64,000 nucleotides of DNA from Coriobacteriaceae bacterium (GTDB lineage: Bacteria; Actinomycetota; Coriobacteriia; Coriobacteriales; Coriobacteriaceae). The stretch spans positions 372,001 to 436,000 of the forward strand of contig DAJPFV010000001.1 of the NCBI GenBank assembly GCA_025993015.1, given 5' to 3'. Below the pieces are notes generated by a model. It was not told the origin of the DNA. It worked only from the letters and a program-made list of their open reading frames with translations, and did no database searches. Below, piece by piece: positions 52,853 through 61,437 of this stretch (the first letter of the stretch is position 1; every line of letters begins with the position of its first letter). The position numbers and the translations under genes are program-made.

Positions 52853-54760
52853 CTAGAGCTCCTTTTGCAGATAGAGTCCATGATCGTAAAAACCCAAATG
52901 GCGATAGTACTCGCGCGTACCAATCGCGCTGATCACGTTGATGCGCGTATAACCCGCATCCCGGGCAATCTCGCACGCACGCTCTACGAGCAGACGCCCC
53001 AACCCATGGTGCTGGGCCGCCTGGCCTTGATACCCCACGCGCGCCGCCATGCCATACACGTGTACCTCGCGAATCATCGCCTCGTCCGGCATCGTCAGCA
53101 ACTCGTCCGCATGCGCGGCAACAAACGAATGGTCGGGCAGCGACAACCGCAAAAAGCCCGCGATCTTGCCCTGCGGCGTCACCCACTGCAAAAAGCACTC
53201 GTGCGTCACCGGCGTCTCGTACGCCACCTCCTCATCAAGAGATAGCTCATCCAAGTCGGCACCCGCCGTGCTGATCTCGCGATAGCGAATCTCGCGCACC
53301 GTCGCACCGTCACCCCGAGCGGCCAAGCGGTTTTCGACGAGCTGACGCAGGTTGGGTTTCTTGTTGCCCACCATGATGTCGTCGGAACTAAAGTCGCGGA
53401 TCATGCGACTGATGCGGCAGAACGCCGGCGTCACCACGATGTCGTCGGCCAGCACATCGAGCAGCTCTTCCTCGGTATAGGGACGCCACTCGCCGCGCTC
53501 GTAGCAGCCCACCAGACGCGAGCCCTCGATGAGCGCACACGGGTAAACCTTGACCTCGTCGGGCATAAAGGCCCCTTCGGTCATAAAGCGTTCGTAGTCG
53601 CGCTTGTCCCCCTCGGGCGTGGCGCCCAGCAAGTTAAGCATAAAATGCGCGTGGATCTTAAAGCCAAACAGGCGCGCAAGCGAAAACGCCCGCTCGATCT
53701 GCGCCACCGAAATACGACGCTCGTTGATATCGAGCAAATGTTGGTCGAGACTCTGAATACCCATCTGGATCTTGGTGCAGCCCAGGCGGCGGATGAGCGT
53801 AAGCGCCTGCGGCGTTACGGCATCGGGGCGCGTCTCGATAACGAGCCCCACCACGCGATGCTTCGCCGTCTCGTTGATGCGCTGCTGACGCTCAAGTTCC
53901 TCCATCGTTGCCGTCTGCCACTTGGCAACCTCGCCCCACGGCGTACCAGGGCCGTACAGACGACGCACCGCGCGGTTGTAGCCGCCCACGGCAGCATCCA
54001 CACGCTCCTGCTCGTCGGCAACGCCAGCAGCAAGCTCAGCCTCGTCTGTCGCAATGCCGGCAACCCGATAGCGCTCGCGGCGCTCTGTTACCACCGGCGG
54101 CAGCGCATCGGCGGGAGCGTCATCGAGCAGGCGCCCCGCCTCGGCACGGCTGATGCCCGGACGCGCCAGCATGGGGTTGGCCGCCACGCCGGCGACGGCA
54201 TCGTCATTGAGCGCACGGAAAAGCTCCGACATAAACCACGTCTGATACCCTTGCGGATAGTCGCTCCAGGTGCCACCGAGCACGATGAGCTCAATCTTAT
54301 CGGTTGCGTGCCCCATCTGCGAAAGCGCGGTCAGACGAGCGCTCACCTGCAGATACGGGTCAAAGCAATTTTGCTCCGCACGGGCGCACGCCGGCTCGGC
54401 GTGCAGGTAGCTTTTGGGCATGCGCAGATCGTTGGGACAAAACAGGCAATCGCCCGAGCATGGCCAGGGCTTGGTGATAACGGTAATGGTCGCCACGCCC
54501 GAAGCCGTGCGACGAGGCTTCATACGCAGCACCTGCAGCAGTCGACGTTCCAGCTCGGCATCGACATTCCACCCAGCCCAACGAGCCGGCTCCTCACGTT
54601 TTACCCGCTGGTAGAACGGCAGCAGACGGCGCTTGGCCAAATCGCGTTTGTCGGCACCCTCACGGCGCGCCTCGGCATGTATCAGTTTGACGAGCGCTTT
54701 GTCGTCCACGGTCTCGCCGCGACGCAGAGCCTCGAGTATGTTCAAGATAATCTGTTCCAT
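52853..54760 (-). CDS. Elp3-like tRNA uridine-34 modification enzyme (radical SAM + GNAT)
   Basis: Protein of 635 aa with Elp3 layout. Radical SAM cluster in CSGDCLFC (Cys 101, 105, 108), then ELIVLGGTWSDYP and LVIETRPD, typical Elp3 blocks. C-terminal GNAT acetyltransferase domain (HECFLQWVTPQGKIAGFLRLSL, REVHVYGMAARVGYQGQAAQHHGLGRLLVERAC). Eukaryotic Elp3 adds carboxymethyl groups to U34 of certain tRNAs; bacterial homologues exist in a limited set of clades. ATG at 54760; the SD is weak (GGGGT). Followed directly by the spermidine-synthase-like gene. Confidence 0.86.
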   Translation of the reverse strand: MEQIILNILEALRRGETVDDKALVKLIHAEARREGADKRDLAKRRLLPFYQRVKREEPARWAGWNVDAELERRLLQVLRMKPRRTASGVATITVITKPWPCSGDCLFCPNDLRMPKSYLHAEPACARAEQNCFDPYLQVSARLTALSQMGHATDKIELIVLGGTWSDYPQGYQTWFMSELFRALNDDAVAGVAANPMLARPGISRAEAGRLLDDAPADALPPVVTERRERYRVAGIATDEAELAAGVADEQERVDAAVGGYNRAVRRLYGPGTPWGEVAKWQTATMEELERQQRINETAKHRVVGLVIETRPDAVTPQALTLIRRLGCTKIQMGIQSLDQHLLDINERRISVAQIERAFSLARLFGFKIHAHFMLNLLGATPEGDKRDYERFMTEGAFMPDEVKVYPCALIEGSRLVGCYERGEWRPYTEEELLDVLADDIVVTPAFCRISRMIRDFSSDDIMVGNKKPNLRQLVENRLAARGDGATVREIRYREISTAGADLDELSLDEEVAYETPVTHECFLQWVTPQGKIAGFLRLSLPDHSFVAAHADELLTMPDEAMIREVHVYGMAARVGYQGQAAQHHGLGRLLVERACEIARDAGYTRINVISAIGTREYYRHLGFYDHGLYLQKEL

Positions 54761-54779
54761 GACCCCATTGTAAAGGCAA

Positions 54780-54811
54780 AGGCGTCGGAGCCCGTCACGG
54801 CTCCGACGCCT
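54780..54811 (-). terminator. Terminator after the DUF4097 gene
   Basis: AGGCGTCGGAGCC / GGCTCCGACGCCT, 13 bp perfect, followed on the minus strand by TTTGCCTTT, between the DUF4097 gene and elp3. Confidence 0.8.
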
Positions 54812-54858
54812 CCATCAAACAGCGCAGCTATGGTATATAAGTCTTCGATAACCGCCCG

Positions 54859-55761
54859 TCACTCTGAATTAAATGACATGTCGCCCGAACCGACCTCAAA
54901 ACGATACGTAGCAGACTTATCGCCGTTATCGAATTCAAGATTCAAAATGGTCTCGCCGTCGTAGCCAAGCGGAAGGAAATCGCTCTCGAAGTCGCCGCTG
55001 CCCAAGGTAAGGCTCGCCTTAAAGCCCGTCGAGTTCGGAACCATCATCTCCACATCGCCCGAGCCCACACTCACGTCCATCGACTTCGCGGGGGCCTGGT
55101 AGAGCTCGAACGTCACATCGCCCGAACCGACCTCAGCACTGAGCGCATCAGTCACGCTGCCCGCAAACTCTACATCTCCCGCACCCAGGAAAAGGTCGAA
55201 ACCATCACAGGTGACACCGGCAATCTGCAGATCACCCGAGCCCACGTGCGCGTTGACTCCCTTCAGATGTTCGGCAACACGGCGCGGCAGCTCGACCGTA
55301 ACTGAGCGATCGATTGCCTTACCGTCATCACTTCCAAACTGGGAAACCTTGAGCGTCGAGTCCTCGACGGATGCGATGTTCTGCGTCGCGGCCTTGGAGG
55401 CATCCATACCATTGGCAACGCGTCCCCGCTCGATAACGCGAGCCTTGTTACCATCAATAACCTTGACGTCCACTGTAGCCGCATCGATATCGAAATCGAG
55501 GTAGCGAAACTCATCGGCATCAAAGGTCGTACACGAAAGCTGCTGAGGCCGAGCGGAATAGTTACCGCCATCGTTCATAAAATCGTCGTCATCAACCACA
55601 TCGTCCATACCGGACAAGCCGGGTATAACATCGTCGAGATCCCACGGGCCATCAAAATGAATCAAAGTCCGCGAAACGCCAAAAACAAGCCCGATAATCA
55701 GTACAAACGCTCCGATGCCGACGCCCAGGCGCAGCTTGGATTCATGCGAAAGCTTCATCAT
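54859..55761 (-). CDS. DUF4097 putative adhesin-like protein
   Basis: Protein of 300 aa. One N-terminal membrane segment (about 11-30, LGVGIGAFVLIIGLVFGV), an Asp-rich stretch (DDVVDDDDFMND), then a DUF4097 beta-helix with repeated VGSGDV/GSGDL motifs (HVGSGDLQI, GAGDVEF, VGSGDVTF, VGSGDVEM, LGSGDFES, VGSGDMSF). Most likely extracellular. Its start overlaps the end of the XRE regulator gene by 4 bases, so the two are translated together. This regulator-plus-DUF4097 pair is common in Gram-positives and is thought to concern envelope stress. Confidence 0.8.
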   Translation of the reverse strand: MMKLSHESKLRLGVGIGAFVLIIGLVFGVSRTLIHFDGPWDLDDVIPGLSGMDDVVDDDDFMNDGGNYSARPQQLSCTTFDADEFRYLDFDIDAATVDVKVIDGNKARVIERGRVANGMDASKAATQNIASVEDSTLKVSQFGSDDGKAIDRSVTVELPRRVAEHLKGVNAHVGSGDLQIAGVTCDGFDLFLGAGDVEFAGSVTDALSAEVGSGDVTFELYQAPAKSMDVSVGSGDVEMMVPNSTGFKASLTLGSGDFESDFLPLGYDGETILNLEFDNGDKSATYRFEVGSGDMSFNSE

Positions 55762-56480
55762 TCGTCACCTTCTTTGGCACATGGCTCAGCGGTGGCCGCG
55801 GTAGCCACGTCAGCATCAGGTTCCGCAGAAGTATCCTTCCCCTGGGCCCTGACCGCCACCGGTGCCGGACCAACCTGAATATCCCCGCGCGCCCAATCGC
55901 CATCGAGTGCACGCGCCACCCAGTGATAGATGGGAATCGTGAAGAAGATCAGCGCAGCAAAGGGGCCGGCACCAAACAGGAACATCAGTAAAAAGAACAG
56001 CAGCCAGCACACGGCCCAATACGGGAATGACTGGAACGGACCCTTCACCGGAGTCGGACCAGCCGCACCGGTACCCGTCACCTGAGCCGTCGCCGCATTG
56101 GCAGCCTGCGCACTCCAGCTTGCCGCCTGCGCCGCCTTGGCTGCCGCGTCACTTGCCTGCGTTGCCGCCTCGGTGGCGCGCGCCGCCGCCTCATGGGTGC
56201 GGGCGCGCTCTGCCGCCTCGGCCTCGCGCTGACGAGCGCGGTCCTCGTTCTCAAACTCGATATCGTCCTCAATCTCATCGCTCGGATTGAGCAGCTCGTC
56301 CAGACTCACACCATAGAGCTTGGCGAGCGAGATCAGGTTCTCGGTATCGGGCGAGCTCTCCGCACGCTCCCATTTACTAACCGCCTGGCGCGACAGCCCC
56401 AGCTTTCGCGCCAGCCCTTCTTGGCTAAAGCCCTTGCTGCGGCGAAGGTCGGCGAGCCGCTGCGCAGTTTCTACATTCAT
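55758..56480 (-). CDS. XRE-family regulator with a membrane domain
   Basis: Protein of 240 aa. Residues 1-65 are a helix-turn-helix of XRE type (LADLRRSKGFSQEGLARKLGLSRQAVSKWERAES). Then an Ala-rich charged helix (about 85-140), and a C-terminal membrane region (YWAVCWLLFFLLMFLFGAGPFAALIFFTIPIYHW). A DNA-binding protein tied to the membrane, suited to sensing envelope state. ATG at 56480 (AGGAGG SD). Overlaps the DUF4097 gene it probably controls. The gap upstream (56481-56747) has a TTGACA near 56596-56601 whose direction would be the plus strand. Confidence 0.85.
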   Translation of the reverse strand: MNVETAQRLADLRRSKGFSQEGLARKLGLSRQAVSKWERAESSPDTENLISLAKLYGVSLDELLNPSDEIEDDIEFENEDRARQREAEAAERARTHEAAARATEAATQASDAAAKAAQAASWSAQAANAATAQVTGTGAAGPTPVKGPFQSFPYWAVCWLLFFLLMFLFGAGPFAALIFFTIPIYHWVARALDGDWARGDIQVGPAPVAVRAQGKDTSAEPDADVATAATAEPCAKEGDE

Positions 56481-56747
56481 GGTTCCTCCTATGTGATGCC
56501 AGCCGTGCCGCCGGACCGTTTTTGTTCTTAAGGCGCCTTGCACAGTTAAAAATCTATCCGCCACCGCCAAAAGCATGCCACCTATTCTAGTGAGATTTTT
56601 GACAACTGGCGGTTGCGGGCACATATGAGCTGCGGAAATGTGTCCAAACAAAGCAATGAGCCGCAGCTCGGTTGTCCCCGTTGCGGCGTTAACGGTAGTA
56701 TGGTCATACTGTTTATTCCGCACCGCCAACGGAGGGAGTTCCGCGCC

Positions 56748-57620
56748 GTGAACCGCGATTTCGCCTCATCGCTCATCCAGCTCAACAACACGTTCTATCG
56801 CGAGCACTCCGCCTCCTTTTCCGATACGCGCCAGGCCCCGTGGCCCGGCTGGGTGCGCACCATGGACATCGCGCTCGAACAGCTCGACGTCGCCACGATC
56901 GAGCATCCCGTCCGCGTCTTCGATCTCGCCTGCGGCAATATGCGATTCGAAAACTTTGCCGCCGGCGGCGCACTTGCCGCCAAGGGCGTCGACGGCGCAA
57001 ACCCCTCGGCAGATGCCAGCTGCCCGTTTGAGTTCTATGGCGTCGACTCGTGTCAAGACCTGGCCATCGATGCACATGGCCACGCGCTGCGCATTCCCAA
57101 CCTGCACTTCCAGGAACTCGACGTGCTCGACGCCCTCATGAAGCTCAACCCCGCCGAAACACCCGACGTGCTTTTCGACGCCCCGCTCGCCGATATCTCG
57201 GTCTGCTTTGGCTTTATGCACCACGTGCCGTCGTGCGAGTACCGCGTACGCGTGCTCGACGCCCTGGTGCGGCAAACGTGCCCGGGCGGCATCATCGCCA
57301 TCAGCTTTTGGGAGTTTATGAACGACGAGCGCATGGCGCGCAAGGCCGTTCGAGCCGAAGCCCGCGCCGAGCTCACCCCGCCGTTTGAGGGTTACGATTC
57401 CGCGCAGTTTGAAGCCGGCGACCACCTCATTGGCTGGCAAAACGACCGCCACGCCTACCGCTATTGCCATCACTTTGACGATCAGCAGATCACCGACCTG
57501 GTGCGCGGCGTCCGTACGTTCTACAAAAGCGGCGAGGTCCCCGTGCGCGAGCTTGAGCGTTTCCATGCCGACGGTCGCAGCGGCGAGCTCAACCGTTATG
57601 TGATCCTCAAGCGCCTGTAG
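56748..57620 (+). CDS. SAM-dependent methyltransferase (Trm9-like class I)
   Basis: Protein of 290 aa. Motif I VRVFDLACGNMRFE (about 55-68), then FYGVDSCQDLA, DVLFDAPLADISVCFGFMHHVP and CPGGIIAISFWEF, the usual class I methyltransferase blocks with an aromatic-rich motif IV. Substrate unknown. GTG at 56748 is the likely start because GGAGGGAG lies 9 bases upstream and the conserved N terminus fits; an extension to 56613 is not conserved. A perfect TTGACA at about 56596 with CATATG 17 bases on is a possible promoter. Followed by trmB on the same strand after about 117 bases. Confidence 0.75.
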   Translation: MNRDFASSLIQLNNTFYREHSASFSDTRQAPWPGWVRTMDIALEQLDVATIEHPVRVFDLACGNMRFENFAAGGALAAKGVDGANPSADASCPFEFYGVDSCQDLAIDAHGHALRIPNLHFQELDVLDALMKLNPAETPDVLFDAPLADISVCFGFMHHVPSCEYRVRVLDALVRQTCPGGIIAISFWEFMNDERMARKAVRAEARAELTPPFEGYDSAQFEAGDHLIGWQNDRHAYRYCHHFDDQQITDLVRGVRTFYKSGEVPVRELERFHADGRSGELNRYVILKRL

Positions 57621-57737
57621 GCATCGACGACTCGCCGCCGAGCCGTGCCGCTTCTTTCGGGCAAACTATGCCCACCCTTTTCAACCCATTGACGGAACGC
57701 GCAGCTATGCGTTCCATATTTATGACCAAGGAGCCTC

Positions 57738-58577
57738 ATGGGAGCCGTCCACGTTCGCACGCCTAAGAACTTTGTGCTCGAGGAGCGCCTGGAGCGCTAC
57801 GCCGATGCGATTGAGACGAACCCCGAGGCCTATGCCGGAGATTGGCGCAAGGCCTGTGCGCCAGCTGGCAGCAAGCCCTTCGAACACCTTCACCTTGATC
57901 TTGGCTGTGGCAAGGGAACGTACCTTGTAGAGCGCGCGGCCCACGAGCCAAACACCCTCTTTATCGGCATGGACCAGGAGCCCATCTGCATCGCCTATGC
58001 CGCACAGAAAATCTGCGAGCAGGAGCTATCCAACGCACTCGTCCTGCCCCGAGGCGCCGCATCGCTGCCGCAGCTGTTTGCCGCAGGCGAGCTCAATGCC
58101 ATCACCATTAACTTTCCCACGCCGCAGCCCAAGGCCAAGTACGCCAAAAAACGACTCGTCCATGTCGACCATCTAATGCTCTATCGCTCGCTCTTTGCAG
58201 CCGACGCCACCGTCACGCTGCGCACCGACAGCAAGCCATTGCGCGACTACGCCCTGGGGCAGTTTGCCGCGGCCGGCTACGACACGCTTTGGGTAAGTGA
58301 CGACGTACGCCGCGACCATCCCGAGCATCCCGAGACCGAATATGAATGCCGCACGCGCGAGATGGGCGCCGTCGTCTATGGCATTTGCGCCACACCCGGT
58401 GCGCAGCCAACCGACGAACAGCTCGCAGCAGGCCGCGCGCAGGAGCAAAGCCTTGCCTGTTACCTGCCCGACAACCTCGATGAGCTCACCTATGTACCTC
58501 TGGGCATGGAAGAGGCCGTCGAGAACTTTAGAAACCGCGCCCGCAAAGGCAAGAAGCGCCTGCCTCAGGAACGCTAG
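57738..58577 (+). CDS. trmB: tRNA (guanine-N7-)-methyltransferase TrmB
   Basis: Protein of 279 aa. SAM site HLDLGCGKGTYLVERAA (about 52-67), FIGMDQE acid, and the TrmB signature NFPTPQPKAKYAKKRLVHVDHL, the usual form being NFPDPWPKKRHxKRR. It makes m7G46 in tRNA. C-terminal region is longer than in typical TrmB (about 210-240 aa). AGGAG SD and ATG at 57738. Confidence 0.88.
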   Translation: MGAVHVRTPKNFVLEERLERYADAIETNPEAYAGDWRKACAPAGSKPFEHLHLDLGCGKGTYLVERAAHEPNTLFIGMDQEPICIAYAAQKICEQELSNALVLPRGAASLPQLFAAGELNAITINFPTPQPKAKYAKKRLVHVDHLMLYRSLFAADATVTLRTDSKPLRDYALGQFAAAGYDTLWVSDDVRRDHPEHPETEYECRTREMGAVVYGICATPGAQPTDEQLAAGRAQEQSLACYLPDNLDELTYVPLGMEEAVENFRNRARKGKKRLPQER

Positions 58578-58676
58578 TACCGCGCGCCCATTTCCTGCAT
58601 TTTCTTGCCTGCGAACGCATCGATGCGACGCTACGCCATAATAGTTGGCGGACAAACGGCGAGAGAAAGCAACCAC

Positions 58677-61358
58677 ATGGCACAGACCACGACAGATACC
58701 GCCGCCAGCACCGTCTCCGGCGCCGGCGCCGCCAGCTCATTCTCGGGCGGCACGGGAACCGAAGCCGAGTTCGGCTCGCTCGGCGCGCTCTCCCCCACCT
58801 GGTGGGAGCCCGAGGACGGCAGTGAGCCCGAACCATGGCTCACGCCCGATCAGGCCTTTGAGCGCTTCTTTGAATGGACGAGCGATCGCGGCATTGAGCT
58901 GTGGGATCACCAAGAAGAGGCTCTCATGGACCTGGCCGCCGGAGATCACGTCATTTTGGGCACGCCGACCGGATCGGGTAAATCGCTCGTCGCGCTGGGT
59001 ATGCTCTTTATGGGCATGGCACAGGGCAAGCGCTGTTATTACACGGCCCCCATCAAGGCTCTGGTCAGCGAGAAGTTTTTCGACCTTGTGCAGGTGCTCG
59101 GCCGCGATAACGTCGGTATGATCACCGGTGACACGCATATCAACACCAAGGCGCCCGTCATCTGCTGCACGGCAGAGATCCTTGCCAACGACGCACTGCG
59201 CGAGGGCGAAGATGCCGATGTTGGCTGCGTCGCCATGGACGAATTCCACTACTTTGCCGACCCCGATCGCGGTTGGGCCTGGCAGGTGCCGCTGCTCACC
59301 CTGCCCCACACACAATTCATGCTCATGAGCGCCACGCTCGGCGATGTCACCGCCATCGCCGCCTCGCTCGAGGAGCACACCGGCGCTGCTTGCGACTTGG
59401 TTGTCGACGCCCCGCGTCCCGTTCCGCTGAGCTACGACTATGTGACGACCTCCCTCGAGGGCACGGTCGAGCTCGCCATGCGCCGCGGCGAGGCCCCGCT
59501 CTATATCGTGCACTTTAGCCAGGATGCCGCCCTTGCGACGGCACAGTCGCTCGCCAATTTTGGCATCGCCAGCAAGGAGCAACGCGAAGCCATCAAAGAA
59601 GCGGCAAAGGGAACGAGCTTCTCCACGGCCTTTGGCAAGATTCTCAAGCGCTTGCTCGGATGCGGCGTCGGCGTGCACCATGCTGGCATGTTGCCGCGCT
59701 ATCGCCTGCTGGTCGAGCGCCTGGCGCAGCAGGGCCTGTTGCCCGTCATCTGCGGCACCGATACGCTCGGCGTCGGCATCAACGTACCCATCCACACCGT
59801 GGTGCTCACCGCGCTCACCAAGTTTGACGGCTACAAGATGCGGCGTCTGCGCGCCCGTGAGTTCCATCAGATCGCCGGTCGCGCCGGTCGCTCGGGCTTT
59901 GACACCGAGGGTATGGTCATCGCCGAGGCCCCGGAGCACGAGATCGAGAACGCCAAGCTCATGGCCAAGGCGGGCGACGACCCCAAAAAACTCCGTAAGA
60001 TTAAAAAGAAAAAGGCCCCCGAGGGCTTTGTCACCTGGAACAAGCAGACCTTTGAGCGCCTGATCGAGACGCAGCCCGAAACGCTCAAGCCGCGCCTGCG
60101 CATCACACACTCCATGGTGATTAGCGTGGTCGAGCAGGGCGGCGACGCTCGCACCCGCGTGCACGACCTCATCGAGACAAGCCTGCAAACACCCGAGGAA
60201 AAGGCAAAGCTCGATGAGCGTGCCGACGAGATCTTCGCCACGCTCATCGACTCCGGCGTCGTCGTGCGCACCGAGGTGCCGCCCGCACCCGACGCTCCGG
60301 CTGACGCCGCGCCGGACATCGACTACGCGCTGACGGTCGACCTGCCCGAGGACTTTGCGCTCGACCAGCCGCTCTCGCCGTTTTTGCTTGCCGCGCTGGA
60401 GTTGCTCGATCCCGAGAGCGAGACCTATACCATGGATCTAATCTCAATGGTCGAGGCAACGCTCGAGGATCCCAAGCAGGTGCTGCGCGCACAGGAGCGC
60501 GCCGCACGCGATCGCGCTATGGCCGAGATGAAGGCCGACGGCATCGAATATGAGGAGCGCTTGGAGCGCATTCAAGACGTCACGTACGAAAAGCCGCTCG
60601 AGGATTTGCTCGACGCCGCCTTTGACAAGTACTGCCAGGAAGTACCCTGGGCAAACGACTACCAGCTCTCTCCCAAGAGCGTCCTGCGCGATATGCTGGA
60701 AAGCGCGAGCGATTTTAAGGGCTACATTCAAAAGCTCGGCATCGCCCGCTCCGAGGGCATTTTGCTGCGCTACCTGGCAGAAGCCTATCGTTCACTCGAC
60801 CGCACCGTGCCCATCGAGAAGCGCGACGAGCGCCTGCGCGACATTATCTCGTGGCTGGGCTTTGTGGTGCGCTCGGTCGACTCGAGTCTGGTGGACGAGT
60901 GGGAGAACGCCGGCAACCCCGCTGCACTCGACGCCGCACCGCCGCAGGGCATCGACGAAGTCGTGGCAGACCGCCGTGGCTGTACCCTGCTGGTGCGCAA
61001 CGCACTCTTCCGCCGCGTGGCCCTTGCAGCCCGCGAGCACACGCGCGATCTGGGCGAGCTCGACGAGGACTGGGGCATGAGCGAGGTCCGCTGGCAAAAG
61101 GCGCTCGACGCCTATCACGAGCAACACGAGGAAATCCTCACCAACGGCGACGCCCGCAGCTCGGCGATGTTTACCATCGACGAGAGCGACGAGAAGACCG
61201 ATCACGTGTGGCACGTGCATCAGATCTTTGCCGACGAGGATGGCGACCACGACTTTGGCATCATGGGCGATGTCGATCTGGACGCCACGCAAGACGGCGG
61301 CGAGGTCATTTTCAAAAACTACCGCGTCGGCTTTATCGAGGACCTGCTCGAGGACTAG
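58677..61358 (+). CDS. SKI2-type DEAD/DEAH helicase with DUF3516
   Basis: Protein of 893 aa. Helicase core: LGTPTGSGKSLVALG (Walker A about 95-103), VAMDEFHYFADP (DEFH 188-191), MSATLGD, CGTDTLGVGINVP and QIAGRAGRSGFD. The rest (about 470-893) matches the C-terminal DUF3516 region of actinobacterial SKI2-like helicases (LLRYLAEAYRSLDRTVP, YRVGFIEDLL end). Probably an RNA helicase in processing or decay. ATG at 58677 with GAGAGAAAG upstream; the N-terminal 40 residues are Ala/Ser/Gly-rich. Terminator follows. Confidence 0.9.
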   Translation: MAQTTTDTAASTVSGAGAASSFSGGTGTEAEFGSLGALSPTWWEPEDGSEPEPWLTPDQAFERFFEWTSDRGIELWDHQEEALMDLAAGDHVILGTPTGSGKSLVALGMLFMGMAQGKRCYYTAPIKALVSEKFFDLVQVLGRDNVGMITGDTHINTKAPVICCTAEILANDALREGEDADVGCVAMDEFHYFADPDRGWAWQVPLLTLPHTQFMLMSATLGDVTAIAASLEEHTGAACDLVVDAPRPVPLSYDYVTTSLEGTVELAMRRGEAPLYIVHFSQDAALATAQSLANFGIASKEQREAIKEAAKGTSFSTAFGKILKRLLGCGVGVHHAGMLPRYRLLVERLAQQGLLPVICGTDTLGVGINVPIHTVVLTALTKFDGYKMRRLRAREFHQIAGRAGRSGFDTEGMVIAEAPEHEIENAKLMAKAGDDPKKLRKIKKKKAPEGFVTWNKQTFERLIETQPETLKPRLRITHSMVISVVEQGGDARTRVHDLIETSLQTPEEKAKLDERADEIFATLIDSGVVVRTEVPPAPDAPADAAPDIDYALTVDLPEDFALDQPLSPFLLAALELLDPESETYTMDLISMVEATLEDPKQVLRAQERAARDRAMAEMKADGIEYEERLERIQDVTYEKPLEDLLDAAFDKYCQEVPWANDYQLSPKSVLRDMLESASDFKGYIQKLGIARSEGILLRYLAEAYRSLDRTVPIEKRDERLRDIISWLGFVVRSVDSSLVDEWENAGNPAALDAAPPQGIDEVVADRRGCTLLVRNALFRRVALAAREHTRDLGELDEDWGMSEVRWQKALDAYHEQHEEILTNGDARSSAMFTIDESDEKTDHVWHVHQIFADEDGDHDFGIMGDVDLDATQDGGEVIFKNYRVGFIEDLLED

Positions 61359-61381
61359 CCGAACAGAATGGGACGAAACGA

Positions 61382-61420
61382 AGCGGGGCCGCTGGCGATG
61401 TTGCCAGCGGCCCCGCTTTT
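61382..61420. terminator. Bidirectional terminator after the SKI2-type helicase
   Basis: AGCGGGGCCGCTGGC / GCCAGCGGCCCCGCT, 15 bp perfect with a 6-base loop, then TTTT on the plus strand. Between two convergent genes. Confidence 0.9.
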
Positions 61421-61437
61421 GCACTATCCGCTATGCC

